Shown here: piece by piece, positions 52,312 to 63,739 of the stretch
How the letters are laid out: the number at the start of each line of letters is the position of its first letter
Numbering within the stretch: position 1 is the first letter of the stretch
Assembly (NCBI GenBank): GCA_017536475.1
Contig: JAFXHH010000013.1
Location: 99,869-163,868, forward strand
DNA length: 64,000 nucleotides
Direction: 5' to 3'
Source of the DNA: Clostridia bacterium
GTDB lineage: Bacteria; Bacillota; Clostridia; Oscillospirales; CAG-272
Notes under the pieces: generated by a model
What the model was told of the DNA's origin: nothing
What the model saw: only the letters and a program-made list of their open reading frames with translations
Database searches by the model: none
Program-made: the position numbers and the translations under genes

Positions 52312-52340
52312 GCTTGTACTGCCCATTTTTGAGTACAAGC
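52312..52340 (+). other. Leader hairpin of the rpoB transcript
   Basis: A perfect 9-bp stem GCTTGTACT / AGTACAAGC with an 11-nt loop, starting about 13 nt after the expected transcription start. No T run follows, so it is not a simple terminator. It may stabilise the 5' end or take part in autoregulation. Confidence 0.55.
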
Positions 52341-52424
52341 CAGTCAGAATTTGACAAAATCCGTCTTTTTGTATGGGTTTGTCCAAGTTCGAATCATAAT
52401 TCTTTGAATGGAGTGATTGATTTA

Positions 52425-55400
52425 ATGGTCAATGTAAAAGAGCAAAAACTCGGAAAAAACACGAGAATGTCCTTTTCCCGTTCACGATTCAATCTGGAGC
52501 TTCCCAACCTCGTTGAGATCCAGACTAAATCCTTTGAATGGTTCCTTAAGGAAGGACTCATGGAAGTGTTGCGTGACGTTTCCCCTATCACCGACTACTC
52601 GGGTAATCTTTCGATAGACTTCATTTCTTATTCTATCGATACAAAGCCCAAGTATCCCGTTGAGGAGTGCAAGGAGCGTGACGTTAACTATGCTGCGCCC
52701 CTGAAGGTAAACGTTCGTCTTACCAACAAGCAGGCAGGTGACGTGAAATATTCCGATATCTATCTCGGTGATTTCCCTCTTATGACCGAAAACGGCACCT
52801 TCGTTATCAACGGTGCTGAAAGAGTAATAGTTTCCCAACTTGTCCGTTCGCCCGGCATGTACTATTCCTCCGAGGTGGACAAGACAGGTAAAAAGACCTA
52901 CGCGGCTCAGGTAATTCCTTACAGAGGCGCTTGGCTCGAATATGAAAGCGATATCAACGGAGTTATGTACGTTCGTATAGACAAGAACCGCAAGCTCCCC
53001 CTTACCGTTCTCGTTCGCGCACTTGGTCTTACACACAGAGAGGATATCTTTAAGCTGTTCGGTGAGGACGCCCGTCTTATCGCTACGCTCGAAAAGGACG
53101 AGAGCGAGAGACTTGCCGCTGAAAACGGTACCGATCCCTCCATCGAATCCCTTAAGGAGATCTACAAGAAGCTCCGTCCCGGCGAGCCTCCCCTGGTTGA
53201 GTCCGCACAGCAGCTTCTTCACAATCTTTTCTTCGACGCAAGAAGATACGATATCGCGGCAGTCGGTCGCTACAAGTTCAACAGCAAGATGGCGATTCGC
53301 TCGAGAATCGAAAACCGCAAGCTTGCAGAGGACGTTGTAAGCGTTCTTACCGGCGAGGTCCTTTACGAGAAGGGAACCGTGCTCTCTCCCGAGATGGCTA
53401 TGGTTGTTGAAAACAACGGAGTTAACGAGGTTTCGATCGAGCTTGAGAACGGCGATATAATAAAGGTAGTTTCCAACAACACCATTCCCGCAGAATGCGT
53501 GCTCGGATTTGATCTGGCAGATTGCGGAATCACCGAGAAGGTCAGCCTCCCCGTTCTTCGTGAGATCATCGAGGCTTGCGAGGGCGACGTTGACGCGATC
53601 AAGGAGATGGCAAAGGAGAGAGTGGCTGAGCTTTGTCCCAAGCACATCACCGTTGACGATATCTTCGCGACCGTCAGCTATCTTCTCAACCTGACACACG
53701 ACGTTGGTGTGGTTGACGATATAGACCACCTTGGAAACAGACGCGTTCGTTCCGTGGGCGAGCAGCTCCAGAACCAGATGCGTATCGGTTTCTCGAGAAT
53801 GGATAAGATAGTAAAGGAAAGAATGACCACTCAGGACAACGAGAAGCTGACCCCTCAGGCGCTGATCAACACCCGTCCTGTTGCTACTGCGATCCGCGAG
53901 TTCTTCGGCTCCAGCCAGCTCTCGCAGTTCATGGATCAGAACAACCCGCTTGCAGAGCTTACTCACAAGCGCCGTCTTTCCGCACTCGGTCCCGGAGGTC
54001 TTTCGCGTGACCGCGCTTCCTTCGACGTCCGTGACGTTCACTACACACACTACGGCCGCATGTGTCCTATCGAGACCCCCGAAGGTCCTAACATCGGTCT
54101 TATTTCCTATCTTACCACCTACGCTCGCATCAGCGACTACGGTTTCATCGAGGCTCCCTACCGCAAGGTAGTTCATATCCCCGGCGAAAACGGAACCGTT
54201 GAGCACAGAGTAACCGACGAAGTCGTTTATATGACTGCGGACGAGGAGGACAAGTACATCGTTGCTCAGGGTAACGAGCCTCTTGACGATGAGGGACACT
54301 TCATCAACAAGAAGATCACCGCCCGCGACAAGACCGAGATCATGGAGGTCGACGTTTCCAAGGTCGACTTTATGGACGTTTCGCCTAAGATGGTCGTTTC
54401 GGTCGCTACCGCGTGCATACCCTTCCTTGAGAACGACGATAACTCCCGTGCACTCATGGGATCGAACATGCAGAAGCAGGCAGTTCCGCTTCTCATTACA
54501 GACTCTCCTATCGTTGGTACGGGTATGGAGTACAAGGCTGCAGTCGACTCCGGAGTAGTCGTTGTTGCCAAGTACGCAGGTACTGTTGAAAGAGTTGACG
54601 CCAACAGCATCACCGTCGTAAGAGACGACGGACACAAGGACGTTTATTCTCTGATCAAGTTCAAGAGAAGCAACCAGTCCAACTGCGTCAACCAGAAGCC
54701 TATCGTTAAGCGCGGCCAGAGAGTAGAAGAGGGAGAGGTCATCGCAGACGGTCCTGCTACCTGCAACGGCGAGGTCTCGCTCGGTAAGAACGCTCTCATC
54801 GGCTTCATGACCTGGGAGGGTTACAACTACGAGGACGCAGTCCTTCTTAACGAAAAGCTCGTAAGAGATGACGTTTACACATCTATTCATATTGAAGAAT
54901 ATACACACGAGGCTCGTGACACCAAGCTTGGTCCGGAGGAGATAACCCGTGAGATCCCCAACGTCGGAGACGACGCGCTTAAGGATCTTAACGCAGAGGG
55001 TATCGTCAAGAAGGGAACCGAGGTAAGAGCCGGCGACATTCTTGTCGGTAAGATCACTCCCAAGGGAGAGACCGAACTCACCGCAGAGGAAAGACTGCTT
55101 CGCGCGATCTTCGGTGAGAAGGCAAGAGAGGTTCGTGATACATCTCTCCGTGTTCCTCATGGTGAGTCGGGTGTCGTTGTTGACGTAAGAGTATTCTCCC
55201 ACGAGGCAGGCGACGAGCTTCCCGCGGGCGTCAACAAGATAGTTAAGCTTTACATCGCACAGAAGAGAAAGATCTCCGTTGGAGATAAGATGGCAGGTCG
55301 TCACGGTAACAAGGGTGTCGTTTCTCGCATCCTTCCTCCCGAAGATATGCCCTTCCTTCCCGACGGTACTCCTCTTGACATCTGTCTTAATCCTCTGGGC

Positions 55401-56360
55401 GTTCCTTCCCGAATGAATATCGGTCAGGTGCTTGAGGTACACCTCGGCATCGCGGCTAAGAAGCTCGGCTGGAAGATCATGACCCCCGTATTCGATGGCG
55501 CCAACGAGCAGGATATCGCAGAGTGCTTGCGTATGGCGGGATACTGCCGCGATCTCTTCCCGAACGAAAATCCCGAGGGCAAGGATCTTTACGAGGAGCT
55601 GGTCGGAGAGGACGGCAACAAGTCCTACCGCAAGCTGACCGAGGAGGAAAAGGCTGACAAGGATTACTGCGAAAGCCTCAGACTCAAGGAAAAGCTCAAG
55701 CTCTTCGACGGTAAGATGAAGGTTTACGACGGCCGTACCGGCGAACCCTTCGACAACCCCGTCACAGTTGGTATAATGTACTACCTCAAGCTCCATCACC
55801 TCGTTGACGATAAGGTCCACGCTCGTTCTAACGGTCCTTACTCTCTCGTTACACAGCAGCCTCTCGGCGGTAAAGCCCAGTTCGGCGGTCAGCGTTTCGG
55901 AGAGATGGAGGTTTGGGCTCTCGAGGCATACGGCGCAGCATACACGCTTCAGGAGATACTTACGGTCAAGTCCGACGATATCAACGGACGCCGCAAGGCT
56001 TACGAGGCTATCATCAAGGGTCAGAACATTCCTACCCCCGGAGTTCCCGAGTCCTTCAAGGTGCTTGTTAAGGAGCTTCAGGCTCTCGCTCTCGACGTTC
56101 GCGTATTTGACAAGAACGGCGAAGAGGTCAAGCTCTCCACCCTTTGCAACGAGGACGAGGCTCCTCGCTACTCCGGAAAGCCCATGACCGATCTCTCAGA
56201 GCTTGGCTACGTAGACGCTGACGAGGACGAGCTCCGCAAGTCCTTCCAGTTTGAAGACGAGGACGGCAATCCCATAGAGCCCGACGAGGACGAATTCATC
56301 GAGGAAGACGACATCTTCGGCGGTGACGATTCCTACGAGGACGACTCGGATTTGTTCTAA
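52425..56360 (+). CDS. rpoB: RNA polymerase beta subunit
   Basis: 1311 residues from ATG 52425. Family blocks include [13 protein letters not shown], the rifampicin region ([30 protein letters not shown] in pieces), [18 protein letters not shown] and the C-terminal [18 protein letters not shown]. The rifampicin-site residues look wild type. The C-terminus ends in about 45 very acidic residues ([17 protein letters not shown]), longer than in Bacillus. The frame is open back to 52314, but that would begin inside the leader hairpin. The usual upstream rplK-rplA-rplJ-rplL genes are absent here. Confidence 0.97.
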   Translation: MVNVKEQKLGKNTRMSFSRSRFNLELPNLVEIQTKSFEWFLKEGLMEVLRDVSPITDYSGNLSIDFISYSIDTKPKYPVEECKERDVNYAAPLKVNVRLTNKQAGDVKYSDIYLGDFPLMTENGTFVINGAERVIVSQLVRSPGMYYSSEVDKTGKKTYAAQVIPYRGAWLEYESDINGVMYVRIDKNRKLPLTVLVRALGLTHREDIFKLFGEDARLIATLEKDESERLAAENGTDPSIESLKEIYKKLRPGEPPLVESAQQLLHNLFFDARRYDIAAVGRYKFNSKMAIRSRIENRKLAEDVVSVLTGEVLYEKGTVLSPEMAMVVENNGVNEVSIELENGDIIKVVSNNTIPAECVLGFDLADCGITEKVSLPVLREIIEACEGDVDAIKEMAKERVAELCPKHITVDDIFATVSYLLNLTHDVGVVDDIDHLGNRRVRSVGEQLQNQMRIGFSRMDKIVKERMTTQDNEKLTPQALINTRPVATAIREFFGSSQLSQFMDQNNPLAELTHKRRLSALGPGGLSRDRASFDVRDVHYTHYGRMCPIETPEGPNIGLISYLTTYARISDYGFIEAPYRKVVHIPGENGTVEHRVTDEVVYMTADEEDKYIVAQGNEPLDDEGHFINKKITARDKTEIMEVDVSKVDFMDVSPKMVVSVATACIPFLENDDNSRALMGSNMQKQAVPLLITDSPIVGTGMEYKAAVDSGVVVVAKYAGTVERVDANSITVVRDDGHKDVYSLIKFKRSNQSNCVNQKPIVKRGQRVEEGEVIADGPATCNGEVSLGKNALIGFMTWEGYNYEDAVLLNEKLVRDDVYTSIHIEEYTHEARDTKLGPEEITREIPNVGDDALKDLNAEGIVKKGTEVRAGDILVGKITPKGETELTAEERLLRAIFGEKAREVRDTSLRVPHGESGVVVDVRVFSHEAGDELPAGVNKIVKLYIAQKRKISVGDKMAGRHGNKGVVSRILPPEDMPFLPDGTPLDICLNPLGVPSRMNIGQVLEVHLGIAAKKLGWKIMTPVFDGANEQDIAECLRMAGYCRDLFPNENPEGKDLYEELVGEDGNKSYRKLTEEEKADKDYCESLRLKEKLKLFDGKMKVYDGRTGEPFDNPVTVGIMYYLKLHHLVDDKVHARSNGPYSLVTQQPLGGKAQFGGQRFGEMEVWALEAYGAAYTLQEILTVKSDDINGRRKAYEAIIKGQNIPTPGVPESFKVLVKELQALALDVRVFDKNGEEVKLSTLCNEDEAPRYSGKPMTDLSELGYVDADEDELRKSFQFEDEDGNPIEPDEDEFIEEDDIFGGDDSYEDDSDLF

Positions 56361-56373
56361 TTAGTTATTTAAT

Positions 56374-56398
56374 ACCTCGGCGGAAGTTCCGCCGAGGT
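56374..56398 (+). other. Intercistronic hairpin between rpoB and rpoC
   Basis: An 11-bp GC-rich stem ACCTCGGCGGA / TCCGCCGAGGT with a 3-nt loop and no T run, 13 nt after rpoB. A processing or stability site is more likely than a terminator. Confidence 0.6.
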
Positions 56399-56444
56399 GA
56401 AAGAACAAAATTATTAATTACAGATTACAGTTAGGAGAACAGCT

Positions 56445-59400
56445 GTGGAACATAATGAATTTTCATCTATAAAAATAGGTCTGGCATCTCCGGAAATGAT
56501 CAGAGAATGGTCTTATGGTGAAGTGACAAAGCCCGAGACCATAAACTACAGAACTCTCAAGGCTGAGGTTGGAGGTCTTTTCTGTGAGCGTATCTTTGGT
56601 CCTCAGAAGGACGGAGCTTGCGCGTGCGGAAAATACAAGAACTCTCATTCCAAAGAGGTCCGCAAGTGCGAAAAGTGCGGAGTTGACGTCACCACGAAAA
56701 AGGTAAGACGTGAAAGAATGGGGCACATTGAGCTTGCAGCTCCCGTTTCTCACATCTGGTATCTCAAGACCATTCCTTCCAAAATGGCTTTGATACTCGA
56801 CATGTCTCCCAAGCAGCTTGAACAGGTGCTTTATTTCGCAGAAAACGTAGTTCTCGATCCCGGTGCTACTCCTCTTGTAGCCGGAACCGTCCTCTCGGAA
56901 AAGCAGTATATGGAATACCGCGAGATGTACGAGGATGAATTCCGCGTTGGAATGGGTGCTGCCGCTATCAAGGAGCTTCTTGCCAACATTGACGTTGAGG
57001 CTCTCGCGCTCGAGCTCAAAAACGAGCTCATTACCGCGACGGGTCAGAAAAAATCACGTCTTATCAAGAGACTTGAGGTAGTTGAGTCCTTCAGAAAGTC
57101 GGGCAACAAGCTCGAGTGGATGATCCTCGACACCATTCCCGTACTTCCTCCGGACATTCGTCCTATGGTCCAGCTCGACGGCGGACGCTTCGCTTCCTCC
57201 GACCTTAACGAGCTTTACAGAAGAGTTATCAGCCGTAACAACCGTCTTAAGAAGCTGCTCGAGACCAAGACTCCCGAGATCGTTGTAAGAAACGAAAAGA
57301 GAATGCTTCAGGAAGCGGTAGATGCTCTTATCGATAACGGCCGTCACGGAAAGGCTGTTACCGGATCGTCCAACCGTGCATACAAATCTCTCTCCGAGAT
57401 GCTCCGCGGTAAGCAGGGACGCTTCCGTCAGAACCTGCTCGGTAAGCGTGTCGACTATTCGGGCCGTTCGGTTATCGTCGTAGGTCCTTCGCTTAAGATC
57501 TATCAGTGCGGTCTTCCCAGAGAGATGGCACTCGAGCTCTTCAAGCCCTTCGTTGTAAAGAGACTTACCGAAATGGGTAAGGCTACCAACGTCAAGGATG
57601 CTCAGAAGAAGATAGAAAGAGTACATCCCGACGTTTGGGACGCACTCGAAAACGTCATCAAGGAGCATCCCGTGCTCCTCAACCGTGCACCTACGCTTCA
57701 CCGTCTGTCTATTCAGGCGTTCGAGCCCGTTCTGGTCGAAGGTCGCGCGATCAAGCTTCACCCGCTGGTATGTACTGCGTTCAACGCAGACTTCGACGGT
57801 GACCAGATGCCTGTACACGTTCCGCTTTCCGCAGAAGCTCAGGCAGAGGCAAGATTCCTTATGCTTTCCGCAAACAACCTGCTTAAGCCTATGGACGGCC
57901 GTGCCGTTGCTACGCCTACTCAGGACATGATCCTCGGCTCTTACTACCTCACTATGATGAAGGAAGGCGAGCCCGGAGAGGGAAGTGTATTCAAGGATTA
58001 CAACGAGGCCGTTATGGCTTACGAAAACGGCGTTATCGGACTTCACTCCAAGATAAAGGTCAGAGTGGAAAAGGAGATCGACGGCGTTATCAAGTCCAAG
58101 GTCATCGACACAACTCTCGGTCGCCTTATATTCAACAAGCCTCTTCCCCAGGACCTCGGCTTTGTTGACAGAAGCAACCCCGACAACCAGTTCAAGCTCG
58201 AGATCGAATTCGTCGTTAAGAAGAAGCAGCTCGGTCAGATCATCGACTACTGCATCAAGAAGCACGGCAGCGCAGTCTGCGCGAACATGCTCGACGAGAT
58301 CAAGGCTATGGGTTATAAGTATTCTACCAGAGCTTCCTTCTCGATCTCGGTTTACGATATGACAATTCCTTCCGAGAAGAAGGATCATCTCGCTCAGGCA
58401 CAGAAGGACGTTGACAAGATCTCCAAGCACTTCATGCGAGGCGAGCTTTCCGAGGAGGAAAGATACACCTCTGTCATCAGAATCTGGAACGACACCACCG
58501 AAAAGGTCACCGAGGCGCTCAACGCTTCCTTCTCGACCTACAACCCGATCAAGATCATGGCGGATTCCGGTGCCCGTGGTTCTATGACTCAGATGCGTCA
58601 GCTTGCCGGTATGCGCGGACTTATGTTCTCTGCAACAGGTAAGACGATGGAGATCCCGATCAAGTCTAACTTCCGCGAGGGTCTTAACATCACCGAGTAC
58701 TTTATGGGTGCTCGTTCCTCGCGTAAATCCCTTTCCGATACCGCGCTTCGTACCGCAGACTCGGGTTACCTTACCCGCCGTCTCGTTGACGTTGCTCAGG
58801 AAGTTATCATCAGAGAAGAAAAGTGTGACACTACCAAGGGTGCTTGGGTCAACGAGATTCTCGATGATAAGAACGTTCTCGAGCCTCTGCAGGATAGAAT
58901 CGTTGGCCGTTACACCATGGGTCCCGTTATCCATCCCGAGACCGGTGAGATCATCGTTGACGACGATGTTATGATCTCCGACGAGATGGCTGACCAGATC
59001 GTTAAGGCAGGCATCGACAAGGTTTATATCAGAACTGTTATTCAGTGTCATGCAAAGCACGGTATCTGTGCTCACTGTTACGGCGCCGACCTCGCGTCCG
59101 GCAAGCCCGTCAATATCGGTGAAGCGGTCGGTATCATTGCTGCACAGTCCATCGGTGAGCCCGGTACTCAGCTTACGATGCGTACGTTCCACTCCGGTGG
59201 TGTCGCAGGAAGCGATATTACCCAGGGTCTTCCCCGTGTTGAAGAATTGTTCGAGGCGAGACAGCCCAAGCGCGCTGCTATTATGGCAGAGCAGGCAGGT
59301 ACAGTTCACGTACAGCCCGGCGACGTGCCCGGCATGAACGTGCTCACCATTCACGCCGACAACGCTAACGGTGAGTACACCACTCAGGATTACAAGAAGA

Positions 59401-60065
59401 TCGACGTTCCTTACGGAACCCGTCTTGCCATCAACGACGGCGACCACGTTGAAGTCGGTGACGCTCTCACCGAGGGCAACAAGGCTCCCGCTGATATCAT
59501 GAGAATTCTTGGTCTTGACGCAGTTTACGAGTACGTTATCAAGGAAACCCAGAAGGTTTACCGTTCTCAGTCCTGTAACGTTAACGATAAGCACATCGAG
59601 ATCATCGCTCGTCAGATGACCAGAAAGATCAGAGTAGAGGACAGTGGAGACACGGATATGCTGCTCGGAGCTATGGTCGATATGGTTGATTTCGAAGAAG
59701 AGAACAACAAGATCAAGGCAAGAGTTGCCGCAGGCGAAGAAGAGCTCAAGGAGGCTGTTGGCGCTCCCGTGCTCCTCGGTATCACCAAGGCGTCCTTGCA
59801 GACCGAATCCTTCCTCTCCGCAGCTTCCTTCCAGGAGACTACCAGAGTTCTCACCGAGGCGGCTATCAGAGGAAAGGTCGACAATCTGCTCGGTCTTAAG
59901 GAAAACGTTATTATCGGTAAGTTGATCCCTGCCGGAACAGGTATGGGTTGCTACCATAACATCGACGTTTCCAAGGCAGATGATCCCGAGACCGATCCCG
60001 AGGGTAACGGTATCGTTGCCGACGTAGATCCTCAGGAAACTCCCGCGGAATCTGAAGCAGTTTGA
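56445..60065 (+). CDS. rpoC: RNA polymerase beta' subunit
   Basis: 1206 residues from GTG 56445 with AGGAG upstream. The N-terminal zinc site is CACGKY plus CEKCGV. The catalytic Mg loop is [12 protein letters not shown] (about 450), and the second zinc cluster region includes [13 protein letters not shown]. The trigger-loop region [14 protein letters not shown] is intact. Length is normal for Bacillota. Follows rpoB by 84 nt. Confidence 0.98.
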   Translation: MEHNEFSSIKIGLASPEMIREWSYGEVTKPETINYRTLKAEVGGLFCERIFGPQKDGACACGKYKNSHSKEVRKCEKCGVDVTTKKVRRERMGHIELAAPVSHIWYLKTIPSKMALILDMSPKQLEQVLYFAENVVLDPGATPLVAGTVLSEKQYMEYREMYEDEFRVGMGAAAIKELLANIDVEALALELKNELITATGQKKSRLIKRLEVVESFRKSGNKLEWMILDTIPVLPPDIRPMVQLDGGRFASSDLNELYRRVISRNNRLKKLLETKTPEIVVRNEKRMLQEAVDALIDNGRHGKAVTGSSNRAYKSLSEMLRGKQGRFRQNLLGKRVDYSGRSVIVVGPSLKIYQCGLPREMALELFKPFVVKRLTEMGKATNVKDAQKKIERVHPDVWDALENVIKEHPVLLNRAPTLHRLSIQAFEPVLVEGRAIKLHPLVCTAFNADFDGDQMPVHVPLSAEAQAEARFLMLSANNLLKPMDGRAVATPTQDMILGSYYLTMMKEGEPGEGSVFKDYNEAVMAYENGVIGLHSKIKVRVEKEIDGVIKSKVIDTTLGRLIFNKPLPQDLGFVDRSNPDNQFKLEIEFVVKKKQLGQIIDYCIKKHGSAVCANMLDEIKAMGYKYSTRASFSISVYDMTIPSEKKDHLAQAQKDVDKISKHFMRGELSEEERYTSVIRIWNDTTEKVTEALNASFSTYNPIKIMADSGARGSMTQMRQLAGMRGLMFSATGKTMEIPIKSNFREGLNITEYFMGARSSRKSLSDTALRTADSGYLTRRLVDVAQEVIIREEKCDTTKGAWVNEILDDKNVLEPLQDRIVGRYTMGPVIHPETGEIIVDDDVMISDEMADQIVKAGIDKVYIRTVIQCHAKHGICAHCYGADLASGKPVNIGEAVGIIAAQSIGEPGTQLTMRTFHSGGVAGSDITQGLPRVEELFEARQPKRAAIMAEQAGTVHVQPGDVPGMNVLTIHADNANGEYTTQDYKKIDVPYGTRLAINDGDHVEVGDALTEGNKAPADIMRILGLDAVYEYVIKETQKVYRSQSCNVNDKHIEIIARQMTRKIRVEDSGDTDMLLGAMVDMVDFEEENNKIKARVAAGEEELKEAVGAPVLLGITKASLQTESFLSAASFQETTRVLTEAAIRGKVDNLLGLKENVIIGKLIPAGTGMGCYHNIDVSKADDPETDPEGNGIVADVDPQETPAESEAV

Positions 60066-60085
60066 TCAAATTAATCAATTTTTAA

Positions 60086-60136
60086 GAAAATTCCCTCGTA
60101 AATCCACGAAAATGGCTTTCGCGAGGGAATTTTGAC
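60086..60136 (+). terminator. Probable terminator after rpoC
   Basis: Outer stem GAAAATTCCCTCG / CGAGGGAATTTT with an inner loop of about 23 nt; the T run is short (four). Confidence 0.7.
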
Positions 60137-60205
60137 TAATAATGCTCATTGGCATATTGCGTTTTTGTGCAAAACGGAGAAATTTTTAACTATTTCTTAT
60201 GACTC

Positions 60206-60234
60206 TTGACAAAAATTCGCGTCAATGATATAAT
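60206..60234 (+). promoter_or_regulatory. Consensus sigma-A promoter of the str operon
   Basis: Perfect TTGACA at 60206-60211, 17-nt spacer, perfect TATAAT at 60229-60234. The leader to rpsL is about 110 nt. Confidence 0.93.
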
Positions 60235-60352
60235 TAGTTGGTGTGCAAATTCCCGAACAAGGGGATTTTGCGCTCTTTCGACGGCAGATACGCAATCTCT
60301 TGCGTCTGTAATATAAACATTAAATTTTTTAAGAAGGAGGAAACAAGGAAGA

Positions 60353-60769
60353 ATGCCAACCTTTAACCAGCTCGTCAGACAGGGTCGTCAGGACAAGACT
60401 TATAAGTCCAAGGCTCCCGTGCTTCAGGTAGGTCTTAACACTCTTACCAACAAGGCAACTGACACTCCTGCACCTCAGAAGAGAGGCGTTTGCACAAAGG
60501 TATCCACCACCAGCCCTAAGAAGCCTAACTCCGCGCTCCGTAAGATCGCCAGAGTAAGACTTACTAACGGACTTGAGGCGACAACCTACATTCCCGGAAT
60601 CGGACACAACCTTCAGGAGCACTCTGTAGTTCTTATCAGAGGCGGAAGAGTACGTGACCTCCCCGGTGTACGTTATCACATCATTCGTGGTACACTCGAT
60701 GCTCAGGGTGTAGCAAACCGTAAGCAGAGCCGTTCCAAGTACGGCGCAAAGGCTCCCAAGAAGAAATAA
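60353..60769 (+). CDS. rpsL: Ribosomal protein uS12
   Basis: 138 residues. The accuracy-centre segment KKPNSALRK and the second conserved loop [12 protein letters not shown] (with the PGVRYH Pro) are wild type, so no streptomycin-resistance substitution is evident. It starts [17 protein letters not shown] at 60336-60340 precedes the ATG. First gene of rpsL-rpsG-fusA-tuf. Confidence 0.98.
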   Translation: MPTFNQLVRQGRQDKTYKSKAPVLQVGLNTLTNKATDTPAPQKRGVCTKVSTTSPKKPNSALRKIARVRLTNGLEATTYIPGIGHNLQEHSVVLIRGGRVRDLPGVRYHIIRGTLDAQGVANRKQSRSKYGAKAPKKK

Positions 60770-60949
60770 TTCTTGAGGATCATCGCAAACGTTCAGTTTG
60801 CAAACAACTAAAGGTAAATAATAAAGCATATTCAGCTCGTTTCGGTTATTCAATTTTAATGTTTATGTTAACCAGGCGCACGCTACAGAAGTATTGCTTT
60901 TGAGTACCTATGATTTCATTTTTTAAATTTGATGAAGGAGGGAAGTACA

Positions 60950-61420
60950 GTGCCAAGAAGAGGTCGTATATCCAAAAGAGACGTATTGCCGGATCCTATG
61001 TACGGAAGCAAGCTCGTAACAAAGCTTGTTAACAACGTAATGTATGACGGCAAGAAGGGTGTTGCTCAGACCATCGTATATGATGCATTCGCTATCATTG
61101 AAGAAAAGGTCGGTCAGAACCCCCTTGAAGTATTCGAAGAAGCGCTTAACAACCTCAAGCCCGCGCTTGAAGTTAAAGCTCGCCGTGTAGGTGGTTCCAC
61201 CTATCAGGTTCCTATGGAAGTAAGACCCGAGCGTCAGCAGACTCTTGCTCTGCGTTGGCTCGTAGGTTATTCCAGAAACCGCAGCGAAAGAACCATGGCT
61301 GAAAGACTTGCATTAGAGATCATCGATGCAAAGAACAGCATGGGCGGCGCTTTCAAGAAGAGAGAAGAAACACACAGAATGGCAGAAGCAAACAAGGCTT
61401 TTGCTCACTACAGATATTAA
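60950..61420 (+). CDS. rpsG: Ribosomal protein uS7
   Basis: 156 residues from GTG 60950 (AAGGAGGG eight nt upstream), exactly the common bacterial length and start (VPRRG read as MPRRG). Conserved [24 protein letters not shown] and [15 protein letters not shown]. It nucleates the 30S head and in many bacteria represses the str operon. It is 180 nt after rpsL, a spacer with only a small 6-bp hairpin (60785-60801). Confidence 0.97.
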   Translation: MPRRGRISKRDVLPDPMYGSKLVTKLVNNVMYDGKKGVAQTIVYDAFAIIEEKVGQNPLEVFEEALNNLKPALEVKARRVGGSTYQVPMEVRPERQQTLALRWLVGYSRNRSERTMAERLALEIIDAKNSMGGAFKKREETHRMAEANKAFAHYRY

Positions 61421-61438
61421 TATCAAGGAGACCATTAA

Positions 61439-63562
61439 ATGCCTAGAGAATATTCACTTGAAAAAACAAGAAATATAGGAATCATGGCTCACATCGACGC
61501 CGGAAAGACCACAACGTCCGAGCGTATCCTGTTCTACACGGGTAAGACCCACAAGATAGGTGAAACTCACGAGGGTGCGGCAACGATGGACTGGATGGTC
61601 CAGGAGCAGGAGAGAGGTATCACTATTACCTCCGCTGCAACAACTTGCTATTGGGCTCGCTCCGAGTTCCACGACGATCCCGTTGCAACCAAGGCGAACA
61701 CACACCGTATCAACATCATCGACACCCCCGGCCACGTTGACTTCACTGTTGAAGTTGAGCGTTCGCTCCGTGTTCTTGACGGTTCGGTTACCGTTCTTTG
61801 TGCAAAGGGTGGCGTTGAGCCTCAGTCCGAGACCGTTTGGAGACAGGCGGACAAGTACCGTGTCCCCAGAATGGCATACGTTAACAAAATGGACATTACC
61901 GGAGCTGACTTCTACCGTGTCGTTGACATGATGAAGGACAGACTCAAGGCTAACGCAGTACCGATCCAGCTTCCTATCGGTAAGGAGATGACCTTCAAGG
62001 GTATCATCGACCTTATCGAAATGAAGGCCGAGGTCTACTACGACGAGCTCGGTAAAGATATGAGAACCGAGGATATCCCCGAGGATATGCTCGAGCTCGC
62101 TCAGGAATACAGAGACGCTATGGTCGAGGCAGCAGCTTCGGTCGATGACGATCTTATGGAAAAGTTCCTGATGGAAGAGGAGATCACCAAGGAAGAGCTT
62201 AAGGCCGCGATCCGCAAGGCAACCATCGATAACAAGATCGTTCCCGTCGTTTGCGGTTCCTCCTACAGAAACAAGGGCGTTCAGAAGCTTCTCGACGCTA
62301 TCGTTGATTTCATGCCCTCTCCCGTTGACGTTCCCGCAATCAAGGGTATCGACGTTGACAGTGGAGAAGAGTGCGAAAGACCTTCCGACGACAACGCTCC
62401 TTTCTCCGCACTCGCGTTTAAGATCGCTACCGACCCCTTTGTCGGTAAGCTTTGCTTCTTCCGCGTTTATTCCGGTCACCTCAATGCAGGTGAGACCGTT
62501 CTTAACTCCACCAAGGGTAAGAAGGAAAGACTCGGACGTATCCTTCAGATGCATGCAAATGACAGAAAGGATATCGACGAGGTTTACAGCGGCGATATCG
62601 CAGCAGTTATCGGTACGAAGAACACCTCTACCGGTGATACCTTCTGCGACGAGAAGGCTCCCGTAATTCTTGAGTCTATGGAATTCCCCGAGCCCGTTAT
62701 CCGCGTTGCTATCGAGCCTAAGACCCGCGCAGGTCAGGAGAAGATGGGTATCGCTCTTGCGAAGCTCGCAGAGGAAGACCCCACCTTCCGTACCTACACC
62801 GACGAGGAGACAGGTCAGACCATTATCGCAGGTATGGGTGAGCTCCACCTGGAGATCATCGTTGACAGACTTCTCCGTGAGTTCAAGGTAGAGGCTAACA
62901 TCGGTAAGCCTCAGGTTGCTTACAAGGAAACTATCCGCAAGCAGGTTGACCACGAGTGCAAGTACAAGAGACAGTCCGGAGGTTCCGGTCAGTACGGTCA
63001 CGTTAAGCTCATCGTTGAGCCCAACGAGCCCGGCGCAGGATACACCTTCGTTGATAACGTTAAGGGCGGTGCTATTCCTAAGGAGTACATTCCCGCTGTT
63101 GATGCAGGTATTCAGGGCGCACTTCAGTCCGGTGTACTTGCAGGCTACAACGTCGTTGACATCAAGGTTACCCTTTACGACGGTTCTTACCACGAGGTCG
63201 ACTCCTCTGAAATGGCGTTCAAGATCGCTGGTTCTATGGCGATCAAGGAAGCTATGAGAAAGGCTGATCCCGTTCTCACCGAGCCTATGATGAAGGTTAC
63301 CACTATCGTTCCCGATGATTATATGGGCGACGTTATCGGTGACTTCAACTCCCGCCGCGGTCAGATCCAGAAGATGGAAGCAGGCAACGGTGTTCAGGAG
63401 ATCCTCGCTTACGTTCCTCTGTCCGAGATGTTCGGTTACGCAACCGACCTTCGTTCCAAGACTCAGGGTCGTGGTCTCTACTCCATGGAGCCCAGCCATT
63501 TCGAGCAGGTTCCTAAGTCCATTCAGGAAGAGATCGTTAAGGCAAGAAGCACCAGAGGCTGA
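61439..63562 (+). CDS. fusA: Elongation factor G
   Basis: 707 residues. G1 [16 protein letters not shown]3 DTPGHVDFT and G4 NKMD. Domain IV contains [15 protein letters not shown]. It drives tRNA-mRNA translocation. About 15 extra residues ([17 protein letters not shown] region, about 66-83) lie between TTCYW and [10 protein letters not shown], where typical EF-G has only a few. AAGGAG is nine nt before ATG 61439. A repeat-family hairpin starts four nt after the stop. Confidence 0.97.
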   Translation: MPREYSLEKTRNIGIMAHIDAGKTTTSERILFYTGKTHKIGETHEGAATMDWMVQEQERGITITSAATTCYWARSEFHDDPVATKANTHRINIIDTPGHVDFTVEVERSLRVLDGSVTVLCAKGGVEPQSETVWRQADKYRVPRMAYVNKMDITGADFYRVVDMMKDRLKANAVPIQLPIGKEMTFKGIIDLIEMKAEVYYDELGKDMRTEDIPEDMLELAQEYRDAMVEAAASVDDDLMEKFLMEEEITKEELKAAIRKATIDNKIVPVVCGSSYRNKGVQKLLDAIVDFMPSPVDVPAIKGIDVDSGEECERPSDDNAPFSALAFKIATDPFVGKLCFFRVYSGHLNAGETVLNSTKGKKERLGRILQMHANDRKDIDEVYSGDIAAVIGTKNTSTGDTFCDEKAPVILESMEFPEPVIRVAIEPKTRAGQEKMGIALAKLAEEDPTFRTYTDEETGQTIIAGMGELHLEIIVDRLLREFKVEANIGKPQVAYKETIRKQVDHECKYKRQSGGSGQYGHVKLIVEPNEPGAGYTFVDNVKGGAIPKEYIPAVDAGIQGALQSGVLAGYNVVDIKVTLYDGSYHEVDSSEMAFKIAGSMAIKEAMRKADPVLTEPMMKVTTIVPDDYMGDVIGDFNSRRGQIQKMEAGNGVQEILAYVPLSEMFGYATDLRSKTQGRGLYSMEPSHFEQVPKSIQEEIVKARSTRG

Positions 63563-63566
63563 TATT

Positions 63567-63619
63567 CACACCTTTTTCGTGAAAAAGGTGTGCCAAAAAG
63601 CTTCCACGAGGATAGTTGG
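63567..63619 (+). repeat. Second-family palindromic repeat after fusA
   Basis: A 12-bp inverted repeat CACACCTTTTTC / GAAAAAGGTGTG with a 2-nt centre, then CCAAAAAGCTTCC and AGGATAGTTGG. It shares the core and the roughly 25-nt tail with the tandem repeat at 22024-22297. It lies between fusA and tuf; no T run follows, so it may only partly affect read-through. Confidence 0.8.
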
Positions 63620-63739
63620 TATTACAGACAGTTTATTTAACTGTACGGTGGAAGTAAAAAGCCTTCACGGATAAGTGAAGGGAATAATCTTAAAACCAAA
63701 AAAGAAAAATAAATCTAATTTATACGGAGGATTTTTAAA

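Noticed and set aside
52314..52424. Longer rpoB start in the leader
   Set aside because: The extra segment encodes the leader hairpin, has no ribosome site and does not resemble RpoB.
52482..63499. Very long open frames on the minus strand opposite rpoB, rpoC and fusA (hundreds of codons each)
   Set aside because: They mirror the coding frames of highly expressed genes that rarely use codons whose complements are stops. They lack ribosome sites and resemble no protein family, so they are antisense shadows.
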